Assembly (NCBI GenBank): GCA_050873965.1
Contig: JBNMJS010000082.1
Span: forward strand, 1-7,766
DNA from: UBA2883 sp050873965
GTDB lineage: Bacteria; Cyanobacteriota; Vampirovibrionia; Gastranaerophilales; Gastranaerophilaceae
Length of the DNA: 7,766 bases
Direction of reading: 5' to 3'
The notes beneath the pieces are model-generated. The model had not been told where the DNA came from and made no database searches. It worked only from the letters and a program-made list of their open reading frames with translations. A program made the translations under genes and the position numbers. Positions within the stretch are counted from its first letter, which is position 1. Every line of letters begins with the position of its first letter. This document shows, one piece after another, positions 1 through 5,825 of this stretch.

Positions 1-50
1 AGTATTTGTAACAAAATATTAAAATGAAATTAAACCGTCTAAAACTTAGT

Positions 51-56
51 TATAAT
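51..56 (+). promoter_or_regulatory. Possible -10 box upstream of the PGLGQ membrane protein gene
   Basis: TATAAT is a perfect match to the sigma70 -10 consensus and would place a transcript start near 63, giving a leader of about 95 nt before the ATG at 159. No good -35 is visible at 16-18 bp, and no TGn extension precedes the box. In AT-rich DNA such a hexamer can occur by chance, so this is a tentative call. Apart from this box and the adjacent GATAT array, positions 1-158 show nothing gene-like. Confidence 0.3.
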
Positions 57-60
57 GCCT

Positions 61-80
61 GATATGATATGATGTGATAT
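61..80. repeat. GATAT pentanucleotide tandem repeat (4 units, one variant)
   Basis: The sequence reads GATAT GATAT GATGT GATAT, followed by GAGGG, so there are four 5-bp units with one substitution. It begins directly after the -10-like box at 51-56, about where transcription would start. Short arrays at promoters can change length by slippage and alter expression. Four units is a small number, so this may be incidental. Confidence 0.6.
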
Positions 81-158
81 GAGGGGCTTTAGCAATTTCA
101 TAATTCTTTATTTCTTTTTATATATGTAGGTTATTTAAAATAAAAAGGTAGGTTTGTT

Positions 159-563
159 ATGGCTATTAGTGGTGTTAATTCAAATGTTAATCAGAATTAT
201 GTTCAAGTTCAACAAGAAAGAAAAGGTGGTGTTGGTAAAGCAATCGCATCAACATTTCTTCCTGGTTTAGGTCAATTTTGTGATGGAAGAAATAAAGATG
301 GAGCAAAATATTTAGGTGGTGTTTTAGCAACAGGTATTCCTTGTGTTGGGTTGAGTGTTTTAGGCTCTAATAGTATTTTAAATGCATTTGAAAAGGGTGG
401 TGCTAAGATTGGTACTGGTGGTAAAGCATCGTTAATTGGTACGGGTATTTTAGGCTTGGCAACTCTTGGTATTTGGGTTGCAGGTATTGTTGATGCATAT
501 AAAGGTGGTAATCAAGCAAAAGAAGTTGAAAATCCTGATACAAAACAACCTATTTATGCATAA
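159..563 (+). CDS. Small two-helix membrane protein with PGLGQ motif (TM2/DUF5683-like)
   Basis: The 134-residue product has a polar Asn/Gln-rich N-terminus (1-27), then AIASTFLPGLGQF (about 28-40) followed by DGR (42-44). Two hydrophobic segments lie at about 52-70 and 91-111, the second ending in VDAYKGG, and the C-terminal tail is charged. A PGxGQ...GR/K...G lead-in, a helical hairpin and a terminal DAY-type motif are typical of the TM2 and DUF5683-like group of small bacterial inner-membrane proteins, whose biochemical role is mostly unknown. The protein is strongly Gly-rich and has no cleavable signal peptide. The ATG is preceded by AGG at 146-148 within AAGGTAGG, about 10 nt upstream, an acceptable ribosome site. 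It is monocistronic, with a terminator at 583-615. The gene is clearly real; the family name is motif-based recognition. Confidence 0.75.
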   Translation: MAISGVNSNVNQNYVQVQQERKGGVGKAIASTFLPGLGQFCDGRNKDGAKYLGGVLATGIPCVGLSVLGSNSILNAFEKGGAKIGTGGKASLIGTGILGLATLGIWVAGIVDAYKGGNQAKEVENPDTKQPIYA

Positions 564-582
564 AAATATTAATTAAATGTAA

Positions 583-615
583 AAAAAAATACCGTATTAT
601 GTACGGTATTTTTTT
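583..615. terminator. Bidirectional rho-independent terminator
   Basis: The core stem TACCGTA (590-596) pairs with TACGGTA (602-608) around a 5-nt loop. It is extended by the flanking A run (583-589) pairing with the T run (609-615). The T tract serves the plus-strand gene ending at 563. The A tract becomes a T tract on the minus strand and serves the convergent small gene ending at 628. Confidence 0.85.
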
Positions 616-627
616 ATGTATTAAATT

Positions 628-756
628 TTAAAACCTCAGTTCAAACCGTGCGAGTTTATAGCAAATTTCATTGATAAAGTCTTTGATTTCTTCTAAATAA
701 ATTGCTAATGTTTCTCGGAAACTAATTGTTCCTGGTAGTAAAAGTTCATTAAACAT
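628..756 (-). CDS. 42-residue small protein, function unknown
   Basis: This short frame begins MFNELLLPGTISF, runs through an amphipathic and probably helical segment (ETLAIYLEEIKDFINEICYKLA) split here as ETLAIYLEEIK and DFINEICYKLA, and ends in RFELRF. The case that it is a gene rests on translation signals: AAGGAG (764-769 on the plus strand) sits exactly 7 nt before the ATG, close to the ideal for a bacterial start. It is followed 13 nt later by the terminator at 583-615, whose minus-strand reading has a T tract. A possible promoter lies upstream at 814-842. No signal peptide or confident membrane segment is seen, and one cysteine is present. I recognise no family. It could be a regulatory or membrane-associated microprotein; no toxin or antitoxin feature is evident. 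Confidence 0.6.
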   Translation of the reverse strand: MFNELLLPGTISFRETLAIYLEEIKDFINEICYKLARFELRF

Positions 757-763
757 ATTTGTA

Positions 764-769
764 CTCCTT
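764..769 (-). promoter_or_regulatory. Strong ribosome binding site of the 42-residue gene
   Basis: CTCCTT on the plus strand reads AAGGAG on the minus strand, with a 7-nt spacer to the ATG at 756. This site is the main reason for calling such a short frame a gene. Confidence 0.7.
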
Positions 770-813
770 AATAACACTTCATCTCAATATGTATTACGGA
801 TTTTTTCTATGAA

Positions 814-842
814 ACTTTAGTGTTTTGGTTTGATTGTTACAA
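814..842 (-). promoter_or_regulatory. Candidate sigma70 promoter for the 42-residue gene
   Basis: On the minus strand TTGTAA (837-842) and TAAAGT (814-819) are separated by 17 bp. Each matches the sigma70 consensus at 4 of 6 positions. The start site would fall near 807, giving a leader of about 50 nt. The match is modest in AT-rich sequence. The rest of 843-972 holds nothing I can identify. Confidence 0.25.
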
Positions 843-972
843 AAATTTATAAAATGTTATAAATTTACTTTATTGTGGAATTTAACTTATAGGATACATT
901 GCACTTAAATATCCAACTCAACAAAACTTCACAATCAGTAAATGTACAAACCCAGTGAAGTATCCAATATAA

Positions 973-1031
973 TTGATTTATCATCAGAATGACGTATATA
1001 TAATGAAAACTTAATAAAGATATGTTATAAT
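973..1031 (+). promoter_or_regulatory. Candidate promoters of the Ycf45-like ATPase gene
   Basis: Two overlapping possibilities are visible. The first is TTGATT (973-978) with TATATA at 997-1002, an 18-bp spacer. The second is an extended -10, TGT followed by TATAAT (1023-1031), with no clear -35. The second would start transcription around 1038, leaving a leader of only about 17 nt that begins at the GGAG (1038-1041) ribosome site. Neither can be preferred from sequence alone. Confidence 0.4.
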
Positions 1032-1054
1032 CTAGTTGGAGATATGATAAATTA

Positions 1055-2671
1055 ATGAACAACCTACAATTTCAGAACGACCTTGAACGATTATTAGAGG
1101 TTCTTCCTGACAAAATCAGAAGTCAGGTTTCGTATTCACAAATGGAAGATGTCATTGAGATAGTTCTTGACATCGGTAGGCGACCCGAAATTAGGCATTC
1201 CGATGGAAAGATTGATAAACTCGACACAGGAGAGATTACTCATGATGACATTGATGCTGTAACTTCAAAATTGCCTGAATTTACGACCGATAATAGGTCA
1301 GGTATTCCAGGAACATTGCACAGAATTAGTGCGATTAGAAACAGACAAGGAAAGATTGTAGGTTTGACTTGTAGAGTCGGCAGAGTAGTTACCGGAACGA
1401 TTGCTTGTATCAAAGATTTTTGTACTATGGGTAAAAGCATTTTATTTTTAGGACGTCCGGGTGTTGGTAAAACAACAAAATTGCGTGAAATATCACGTTT
1501 AGTTGCTGATGAATTGCATAAGCGTGTTGTTGTAGTTGATACATCAAACGAAATCGCTGGTGATGGTGATGTTCCACACCCTGCAATTGGTTCTGCTAGA
1601 AGAATGCAAGTTAGACAACCAGAATTTCAAAAAGATATAATGATTGAAGCAGTTGAAAACCATACACCAGAAGTTATTGTCGTTGATGAAATCGGTACAG
1701 AAGCCGAAGCACAAGCAGCAAGAACTATTGCAGAACGTGGTGTTATGTTAATTGCTACTGCTCACGGTAATTCGTTAGAAAGTCTTATTAAAAACCCAAC
1801 TTTATCAGATTTGGTAGGTGGTATTCAATCTGTTACATTGGGTGATGATGAGGCAAAACGTAGGGCTTCTCAAAAAACTGTTCTTGAAAGAGAAAAACAA
1901 CCTACTTTTGATATTGTTATAGAAATTATTGATAGAAATACTTTGGCAGTATATAAAAATACTGCTGAGGCAGTTGATTATATCTTAAGAGGTTGGCCAA
2001 TTCGACCTGAAATCAGAAAAGTTGACCAAGATGCAAACATTGCTAGTAAAGAAGATAATGTTTCAATCTCAGAACATATTTCAAATATTGAACAAAAAAT
2101 CCTTGAAAAATCAGAGGATAGTTTGAAATATAGTTTTTCTCGAAAAGATTATGTTGAAAGTGTAAAACCTATCAAGAAAATATATTTGTATGCAGTATCA
2201 AGAAGTATTGTAGAAAAAGCAATTGAACGCCTAGATTTGAATGCAGAATTGACTCGTAATATAGATGATGCTGATTTAGTAATTGCACACAAAAACTTTG
2301 CGAAAGGTGGTGCAAGGATTTTATCAACAGCAAATGAGTATCGTTTACAAGTTTTTTATGTAAAAACAAATTCAATGGCTCAAATACAAAAAGTCTTGAA
2401 AGATGCATTATGTGTTGATGATTTGAAAGAAAGTATTCACGGCTATTATGATGATGCTGAAAGAGCATTAGATGAGGCAAAGGCTGCTATTAACAAAATA
2501 TTGGCTGGTGCAAAGAAGATTGAATTAAACCCACAAAATCAACAGATAAGAAAATTGCAACATGAACTTGTTGAACAGCATAATTTAGAAAGTCGTTCAG
2601 TCGGAGAAGGCAAAGACCGTCACCTTAGAATTGTAGGTGGTCGTGACTTCGATGATGATAGAGCAAGTTAA
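1055..2671 (+). CDS. Ycf45-like P-loop ATPase with C-terminal R3H nucleic-acid-binding domain
   Basis: The 538-residue protein has three parts. Residues about 1-320 are SpoIIIAA-like: an N-terminal region with RSGIPGTLHRI and GLTCRVGRVV, Walker A GRPGVGKTT (133-141), an arginine-finger-like segment SNEIAGDGD (164-172), Walker B VIVVDEIG (207-214) and the sensor-like ATAHG (234-238). Residues about 373-455 form a conserved-looking alpha/beta segment, joined through a helical stretch to the last part. Residues about 490-530 are an R3H domain with R499-x3-H503 and a following SRSVGEGKDRHLRI segment, the expected pattern for single-stranded nucleic-acid binding. This layout is that of cyanobacterial and plastid Ycf45, whose exact role is unsettled; an ATP-dependent function on RNA or ssDNA is plausible. 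The ATG follows GGAG (1038-1041) by 13 nt. The gene stands alone and has its own terminator. Confidence 0.9.
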   Translation: MNNLQFQNDLERLLEVLPDKIRSQVSYSQMEDVIEIVLDIGRRPEIRHSDGKIDKLDTGEITHDDIDAVTSKLPEFTTDNRSGIPGTLHRISAIRNRQGKIVGLTCRVGRVVTGTIACIKDFCTMGKSILFLGRPGVGKTTKLREISRLVADELHKRVVVVDTSNEIAGDGDVPHPAIGSARRMQVRQPEFQKDIMIEAVENHTPEVIVVDEIGTEAEAQAARTIAERGVMLIATAHGNSLESLIKNPTLSDLVGGIQSVTLGDDEAKRRASQKTVLEREKQPTFDIVIEIIDRNTLAVYKNTAEAVDYILRGWPIRPEIRKVDQDANIASKEDNVSISEHISNIEQKILEKSEDSLKYSFSRKDYVESVKPIKKIYLYAVSRSIVEKAIERLDLNAELTRNIDDADLVIAHKNFAKGGARILSTANEYRLQVFYVKTNSMAQIQKVLKDALCVDDLKESIHGYYDDAERALDEAKAAINKILAGAKKIELNPQNQQIRKLQHELVEQHNLESRSVGEGKDRHLRIVGGRDFDDDRAS

Positions 2672-2687
2672 TATAATTTTTAATAAT

Positions 2688-2713
2688 CACCCTCACAAAT
2701 TTTTGTGAGGGTG
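2688..2713 (+). terminator. Terminator hairpin after the Ycf45-like gene
   Basis: CACCCTCAC (2688-2696) pairs perfectly with GTGAGGGTG (2705-2713), and the AAA/TTT next to the loop can extend the stem to 12 bp. It lies 16 nt after the stop codon. The T tract after it is short (GGTTTG), so termination may be partial or the hairpin may mainly stabilise the 3' end. Confidence 0.7.
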
Positions 2714-2814
2714 GTTTGTAATTAAAATAGATATTTTTATAACAATTTATAAAACTTGTAATATTGAACTTGTTTCGGAATCTATTTAAATTTTTTAATT
2801 TGTTAAAATGTTCT

Positions 2815-2846
2815 TTTCATTTTCTTGTGCTGACAAGAAAACGAAA
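2815..2846. repeat. Imperfect hairpin, 13 bp stem with one mismatch
   Basis: TTTTCTTGT (2820-2828) pairs perfectly with ACAAGAAAA (2833-2841) around loop GCTG. After a single A/C mismatch, TTTC (2815-2818) pairs with GAAA (2843-2846). An alternative outer pairing of TTCTTTT (2811-2817) with AAAAGAA (2848-2854) also exists. Similar sequence around an AAGAAAA/TTTTCTT hairpin is familiar from intergenic repeats in several bacterial genomes; that resemblance is from memory and was not searched. Confidence 0.65.
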
Positions 2847-2879
2847 CAAAAGAAACTCCTGCCCTGAACTTCATTCACA

Positions 2880-2992
2880 CATCATTTGTAATTATTCTGC
2901 ATAGAGTTTCGGAACTCGTGAATTTACAAATATTTTTTATGCTAGTAAATTCACTCAAACACCTCAACATAGAGCAGAATAAAACAATGATG
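2880..2992. repeat. Nested inverted repeats, possible long hairpin or non-autonomous element
   Basis: The outer arms 2880-2900 and 2974-2992 are imperfect inverted copies, sharing CATCATT at the outside and ATTCTGC at the inside. Inside them GTGAATTTAC (2918-2927) is matched perfectly by GTAAATTCAC (2945-2954). A small GAGTT-TCGG-AACTC hairpin lies at 2904-2917. Three levels of nested symmetry in 113 bp are hard to attribute to chance. The element could be a folded RNA, a miniature inverted-repeat element or a repeat relic; no target-site duplication was identified. Confidence 0.55.
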
Positions 2993-3037
2993 ATTCATTA
3001 CGTTAAGGTCGAATTTTATTTACCGTTTGTAAAATTA

Positions 3038-3320
3038 CGTCATTACGAGAAGCGGATTTTCGACTCTGCCGAACTAAATAATTAAGTATTATTTTGTGAG
3101 AGGTAGTGACGACACGTAGTGTCTAACCCGTAAGATTGAGCAGAACCACGCTTTTGCGAAATCCCGAATAATCCAAGACAGCGAAGCGAAAAAGTAATCC
3201 AGTATAAAGTCATTAGTTTGAAATAGATACTTTGGCTAAAGCCTTAGTATGACGGAGTTCTGTCATCTTGAGCAATAAATAATACAAATTGTACGTAACT
3301 ATTCAAATATTGGCGAAAGA
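3038..3320. repeat. Degenerate interspersed-repeat sequence
   Basis: Recognisable words include CGTCATTACGAG (3038-3049), GCGAAGCGA (3181-3189) with TAATCC (3195-3200), TGTCATCTTGAG (3261-3272) and GGCGAAAGATCT (3312-3323). They resemble the CGTCATTGCGAG...GAAGCAATCC and TCATCCTGAGCGAAGCGAAAGATCT families of intergenic repeats seen in many bacteria. Small hairpins occur at 3111-3123 (GACAC-GTA-GTGTC) and 3250-3265 (TGACGG-AGTT-CTGTCA, one G-U). The units look decayed, and GC content is locally higher than in the flanks. Confidence 0.5.
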
Positions 3321-3367
3321 TCTATAATAATAGAACAAATTAAATTTATTTGAAATCTTTACTACAT

Positions 3368-3402
3368 AAAAAAGAGATGAAGTAGCACTTCATCTCTTTT
3401 TT
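3368..3402 (-). terminator. Terminator of the nifU-nifS operon
   Basis: A perfect 16-bp inverted repeat runs from 3368-3383 to 3387-3402 around the loop AGC, with the core AGAGATGAAGT/ACTTCATCTCT flanked by six A and six T. It lies 22 nt beyond the stop of the last minus-strand gene, and its T tract is correctly placed for minus-strand transcripts. Its symmetry also allows plus-strand termination. Confidence 0.9.
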
Positions 3403-3424
3403 GTATTTAAAACAATTTTAAAAA

Positions 3425-3628
3425 TTAGTCACTTTCAGCGATTACTTCTGCAACTAAATCCCCATAACTATTGAAACAACCATTTGTTTCTTCAACGATA
3501 TATTTCAAGTTAGGTTTGCCTTCAATAGATTTTTCTGCACAATCCATTGCTTCGTCATAATCTTTGAATTGACCAACTATTGATTTTGTTAATTCTTTGT
3601 TTCCTTCTTGTGTATATACTTGAAACAT
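3425..3628 (-). CDS. 67-residue acidic protein of unknown function in the nif operon
   Basis: This small acidic protein begins MFQVYTQEGNKELTKS and continues through FKDYDEAMDCAEKSIEG to a C-terminal KYIVEETNGCFNSYGDLVAE segment. It contains two cysteines (in DCAEK and NGCFN) that are not arranged as a CxxC or ferredoxin motif, and it has no signal peptide or membrane segment. The predicted alternation of strand, helix and strand suggests a small soluble fold. The start is secure: AAGGAG (3635-3640) precedes the ATG by 6 nt. It begins 15 bp after the nifS stop on the same strand and lies before the shared terminator, so it is most likely co-transcribed with nifU and nifS. An accessory role in Fe-S cluster or sulfur handling is possible from position only. 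I recognise no family. Confidence 0.75.
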   Translation of the reverse strand: MFQVYTQEGNKELTKSIVGQFKDYDEAMDCAEKSIEGKPNLKYIVEETNGCFNSYGDLVAEVIAESD

Positions 3629-3643
3629 AATATACTCCTTTTT

Positions 3644-4831
3644 CTATTTTGATTTACGTAAGTGTTCCAATTCTTCTTGATATGGAGATATTGCAGTAAT
3701 TTCACCAATTACATCTTTGATATGTTTTAGAACATAATCTATTTCATCTTCTGTAGTAAATCTGCTTAAACTAAAACGAATACTACCGTGTAATGATGTG
3801 AAAGGTGTACCCATAGCACGAAGAACGTGACTTGGTTCTAATGAACCTGATGTACAAGCACTACCAGAACTAGCACAGATTCCTAAATCACTCAAGTGTA
3901 ACAAGATTAATTCACCTTCAATATATTCAAAACCTATATTAGTTGTGTTTGGAACTCTATTTGAGATAGAAGAATTTAATCTTGCATTGAATACATTTTT
4001 AAGTATTCCTGTTTCTAATTTATCTCTTAATCTTTTAACTTCTGTAAGTTCGTATTTTAATCCTTCTTGTGCCAATTCAGCAGCAACACCCATACCAACA
4101 ATATATGGAACATTTTCTGTACCGGCTCTATGTCCACGTTCTTGGTGTCCACCATTGATTAGTGGAGGCAACATTACATTTGATTTTACGTATAACGCAC
4201 CAATACCTTTTGGAGCGTGGAATTTGTGACCTGATACACCAAGCATATCAATATTTGTTGACTGTACATCAATGTTTACTTTACCTGCACCTTGAACTGC
4301 ATCAACAAAGAACAATGTATTTGGGTTCTTTGATTTGATGATTTCGCCAATTTCTTGGATTGGGAATATTACACCTGTTTCATTATTTGCCCACATAGTT
4401 GATACTAATGCTGTATCATCAGTGATTTTTTCTTTAAGTTCTTCTAAATCTAGTTCGCCGTTCGCATTTACACCAATATAGTCAACTTTATATCCTTGTT
4501 TTTCTAATGCTTTGTAAGTATTTAGAACACAAGGGTGTTCAACCTTTGTTGTTATTAAGTGTTTTTTAGATTTGTTACATGCAATAGCACCTTTGATTGC
4601 TGTGTTTGCACTTTCAGAACCACAAGATGTGAAAATAATTTCTTTTTCAGATTTTGCACCTAAAAATTCTTTCATTTTTACTCTTGCATCTGCAATTGCA
4701 TTAGAAGATTTTACACTAAATTCATACATACTTGATGGATTAGCATATTCTTCTTTTAAGAATGGTAGCATTGCATCTAAAACTCTTTCATCAACTTTTG
4801 TTGTTGCGTTATTGTCTAAGTAGATAACCAT
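3644..4831 (-). CDS. nifS: NifS-type cysteine desulfurase
   Basis: This 395-residue PLP enzyme converts L-cysteine to alanine and transfers the released sulfur, as a persulfide, to the NifU scaffold in the cytoplasm. The sequence begins YLDNNATTKVD. It shows H99 (in KVEHPC, stacking on PLP), D177 and Q180 (in FVDAVQ), the PLP lysine K203 in SGHKFHAPKG, the GTEN segment (237-240) and the catalytic cysteine C326 in SSGSACTSGS followed by LEPSHVLRAMG. The short active-site loop and this C-terminal motif place it in the group I NifS/IscS type rather than SufS. Length is typical and no key residue is missing. The ATG shares its A with the TAA stop of nifU (TAATG), and a strong ribosome site lies inside the nifU end, indicating translational coupling. 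Confidence 0.97.
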   Translation of the reverse strand: MVIYLDNNATTKVDERVLDAMLPFLKEEYANPSSMYEFSVKSSNAIADARVKMKEFLGAKSEKEIIFTSCGSESANTAIKGAIACNKSKKHLITTKVEHPCVLNTYKALEKQGYKVDYIGVNANGELDLEELKEKITDDTALVSTMWANNETGVIFPIQEIGEIIKSKNPNTLFFVDAVQGAGKVNIDVQSTNIDMLGVSGHKFHAPKGIGALYVKSNVMLPPLINGGHQERGHRAGTENVPYIVGMGVAAELAQEGLKYELTEVKRLRDKLETGILKNVFNARLNSSISNRVPNTTNIGFEYIEGELILLHLSDLGICASSGSACTSGSLEPSHVLRAMGTPFTSLHGSIRFSLSRFTTEDEIDYVLKHIKDVIGEITAISPYQEELEHLRKSK

Positions 4832-5658
4832 TATACTTGTATCACCTCTATTTCAGAACTAACTTTATCTCTAAGTGTTGATTCTACAAATGATTTAATT
4901 GTAAGAACAGAATTTTTACAAGCAGAACATCTTCCTTGTAGTTTTACATAAACTTTGTTCCCATCTATATCTACAAGTTCAATGTCTCCACTGTCTTTTT
5001 GTAATTCTGGTGCAATAACATTTTCGATCACTTTATTGATTTTTAATATTAGCTGGGCTGGTGATAGTTTTGGCTCATTTTTAGTTTTTGCATATTTTTC
5101 AATCAAAGCTTTGATTTCAGATTTGCAACGACCACAAGCACCACCGGCTTTTGTATAATTTGTTACTTCTTCAACTGTTGTTAAGTTATTTAGTTCAATT
5201 GCTTCTTTAATAACATCTTCTGTAACATTGAAACAAGTACAAATTACTTTTGATGATTTTTCACCACCATTTGGTAGTTCAAAATCAATCTCTTCGTCAT
5301 AATATTTTTTTAGAGCATCTTCTAATGCTTCGTGTCCCATTACAGAACAATGCATTTTTTCAGGTGGAAGTCCATCTAATTCTCTTGCAATATCAGCATT
5401 AGTGATTTTTTTAACATCTTCTAAAGGTTTACCAATAACCATTTCTGTTAATATACTTGAACTTGCAACTGCTGAACCACAACCAAAAGTTTGGAATTTT
5501 GCATCAGTTACAATACCATCTTTTATTTTTAAATATAATTTTAGCGAATCGCCACATGTAAGTGAACCTGCTTCACCTACAACGTCAGCATCATCAATTT
5601 TTCCTACATTTCTAGGGTGTCTGTAGTGATCCATTACTTTGTCGGAATATTTCCACAT
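4831..5658 (-). CDS. nifU: NifU, three-domain Fe-S cluster scaffold
   Basis: At 275 residues this is the full-length NifU architecture, somewhat shorter than the roughly 310 residues of Azotobacter NifU. The N-terminal IscU-like scaffold (about 1-125) has the three cluster ligands C35 (in LTCGD, with D37), C60 (FGCGSA) and C104 (HCSVMGHEAL). The central BFD-like [2Fe-2S] domain (about 138-185) has C140-x-C142 and C175-x2-C178. The C-terminal NifU domain (about 203-275) has the C244-x2-C247 motif in GRCSACK. Labile clusters are assembled on the first and last domains with sulfur from NifS, then passed to apo-proteins. A very strong AAGGAGGG (5665-5672) lies 6 nt before the ATG. It is first in the operon. 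No nitrogenase gene is in view; NIF-type systems also serve as general Fe-S machinery in some anaerobes and epsilonproteobacteria. Confidence 0.97.
   Translation of the reverse strand: MWKYSDKVMDHYRHPRNVGKIDDADVVGEAGSLTCGDSLKLYLKIKDGIVTDAKFQTFGCGSAVASSSILTEMVIGKPLEDVKKITNADIARELDGLPPEKMHCSVMGHEALEDALKKYYDEEIDFELPNGGEKSSKVICTCFNVTEDVIKEAIELNNLTTVEEVTNYTKAGGACGRCKSEIKALIEKYAKTKNEPKLSPAQLILKINKVIENVIAPELQKDSGDIELVDIDGNKVYVKLQGRCSACKNSVLTIKSFVESTLRDKVSSEIEVIQV
4841..4848 (-). promoter_or_regulatory. nifS ribosome binding site inside the end of nifU
   Basis: On the minus strand GAGGTGAT matches eight bases of the usual anti-Shine-Dalgarno end of 16S rRNA, with 9 nt to the nifS ATG. It lies within the last codons of nifU, so ribosomes finishing nifU terminate at the start codon of nifS. 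This favours matched synthesis of scaffold and desulfurase. Confidence 0.7.
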
Positions 5659-5683
5659 ATTTTACCCTCCTTTTTCAACATTT

Positions 5684-5712
5684 ATTCTATCTCAAAAATA
5701 TTTGGATAGCCA
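5684..5712 (-). promoter_or_regulatory. Candidate nifU promoter
   Basis: On the minus strand TAGAAT (5684-5689) matches the -10 consensus at five of six positions, and a weak -35-like TGGCTA (5707-5712) lies 17 bp upstream. An alternative is TTGTAA at the edge of the palindrome with TAAATT 17 bp downstream. A poor -35 would be consistent with an activated promoter, but this is inference. Confidence 0.3.
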
Positions 5713-5739
5713 TAAAATTTATTATTTGTTCGTGACATT

Positions 5740-5759
5740 TACAAATATTAATATTTGTA
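5740..5759. promoter_or_regulatory. Perfect 20-bp palindrome, candidate operator between divergent genes
   Basis: TACAAATATTAATATTTGTA is an exact inverted repeat with no spacer mismatch. It lies 82-101 bp upstream of the nifU start and 67-86 bp upstream of the plus-strand gene at 5826. TTGTAR words resembling -35 boxes sit at both edges, reading outward in each direction. This is the position expected of a dimeric regulator controlling one or both genes. It does not match the SufR (CAAC-N6-GTTG), IscR or Fur consensus sequences as I know them. It is purely AT-rich apart from one G and one C, so chance symmetry is more likely than in balanced DNA. Confidence 0.45.
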
Positions 5760-5825
5760 GCAATAATGGCAAAATGTGGTTAAAAATTTACTTTAAATAT
5801 ATGTAAGGTTAATGATAGGATTTTT

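Larger units (their letters stand above)
2714..3367. other. 654-bp stretch without a credible gene; inverted repeats and relic repeat DNA
   Basis: No frame here combines useful length with a ribosome site. The left half carries a strong hairpin (2815-2846) and nested inverted repeats (2880-2992). The right half (3038-3320) carries words typical of degraded interspersed repeats. No tRNA-like cloverleaf, transposase fragment or CRISPR-like spacing was seen. A TATAAT at 3323-3328 has no partner -35. Confidence 0.6.

Noticed and set aside
865..1062. Minus-strand frame of 65 codons
   Set aside because: No ribosome site before its ATG, low-complexity hydrophobic composition, and it covers the promoter and start of the Ycf45-like gene.
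1240..2480. Two minus-strand frames inside the Ycf45-like gene (1240-1440 and 2172-2480)
   Set aside because: They are antisense shadows of a gene with clear conserved motifs; no independent translation signals.
2800..2870. Minus-strand SFFCFVFLSAQENE-like frame
   Set aside because: It has no start codon and reads through the hairpin. This looks like the spurious peptide produced by a known type of intergenic repeat rather than a gene.
3323..3402. Possible small RNA from TATAAT (3323-3328) to the terminator (3368-3402)
   Set aside because: No -35 or extended -10 is present, and the terminator is fully explained by the minus-strand operon.
3945..5626. Plus-strand frames opposite nifS and nifU
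   Set aside because: Antisense shadows of two well-conserved genes, without ribosome sites or recognisable motifs.
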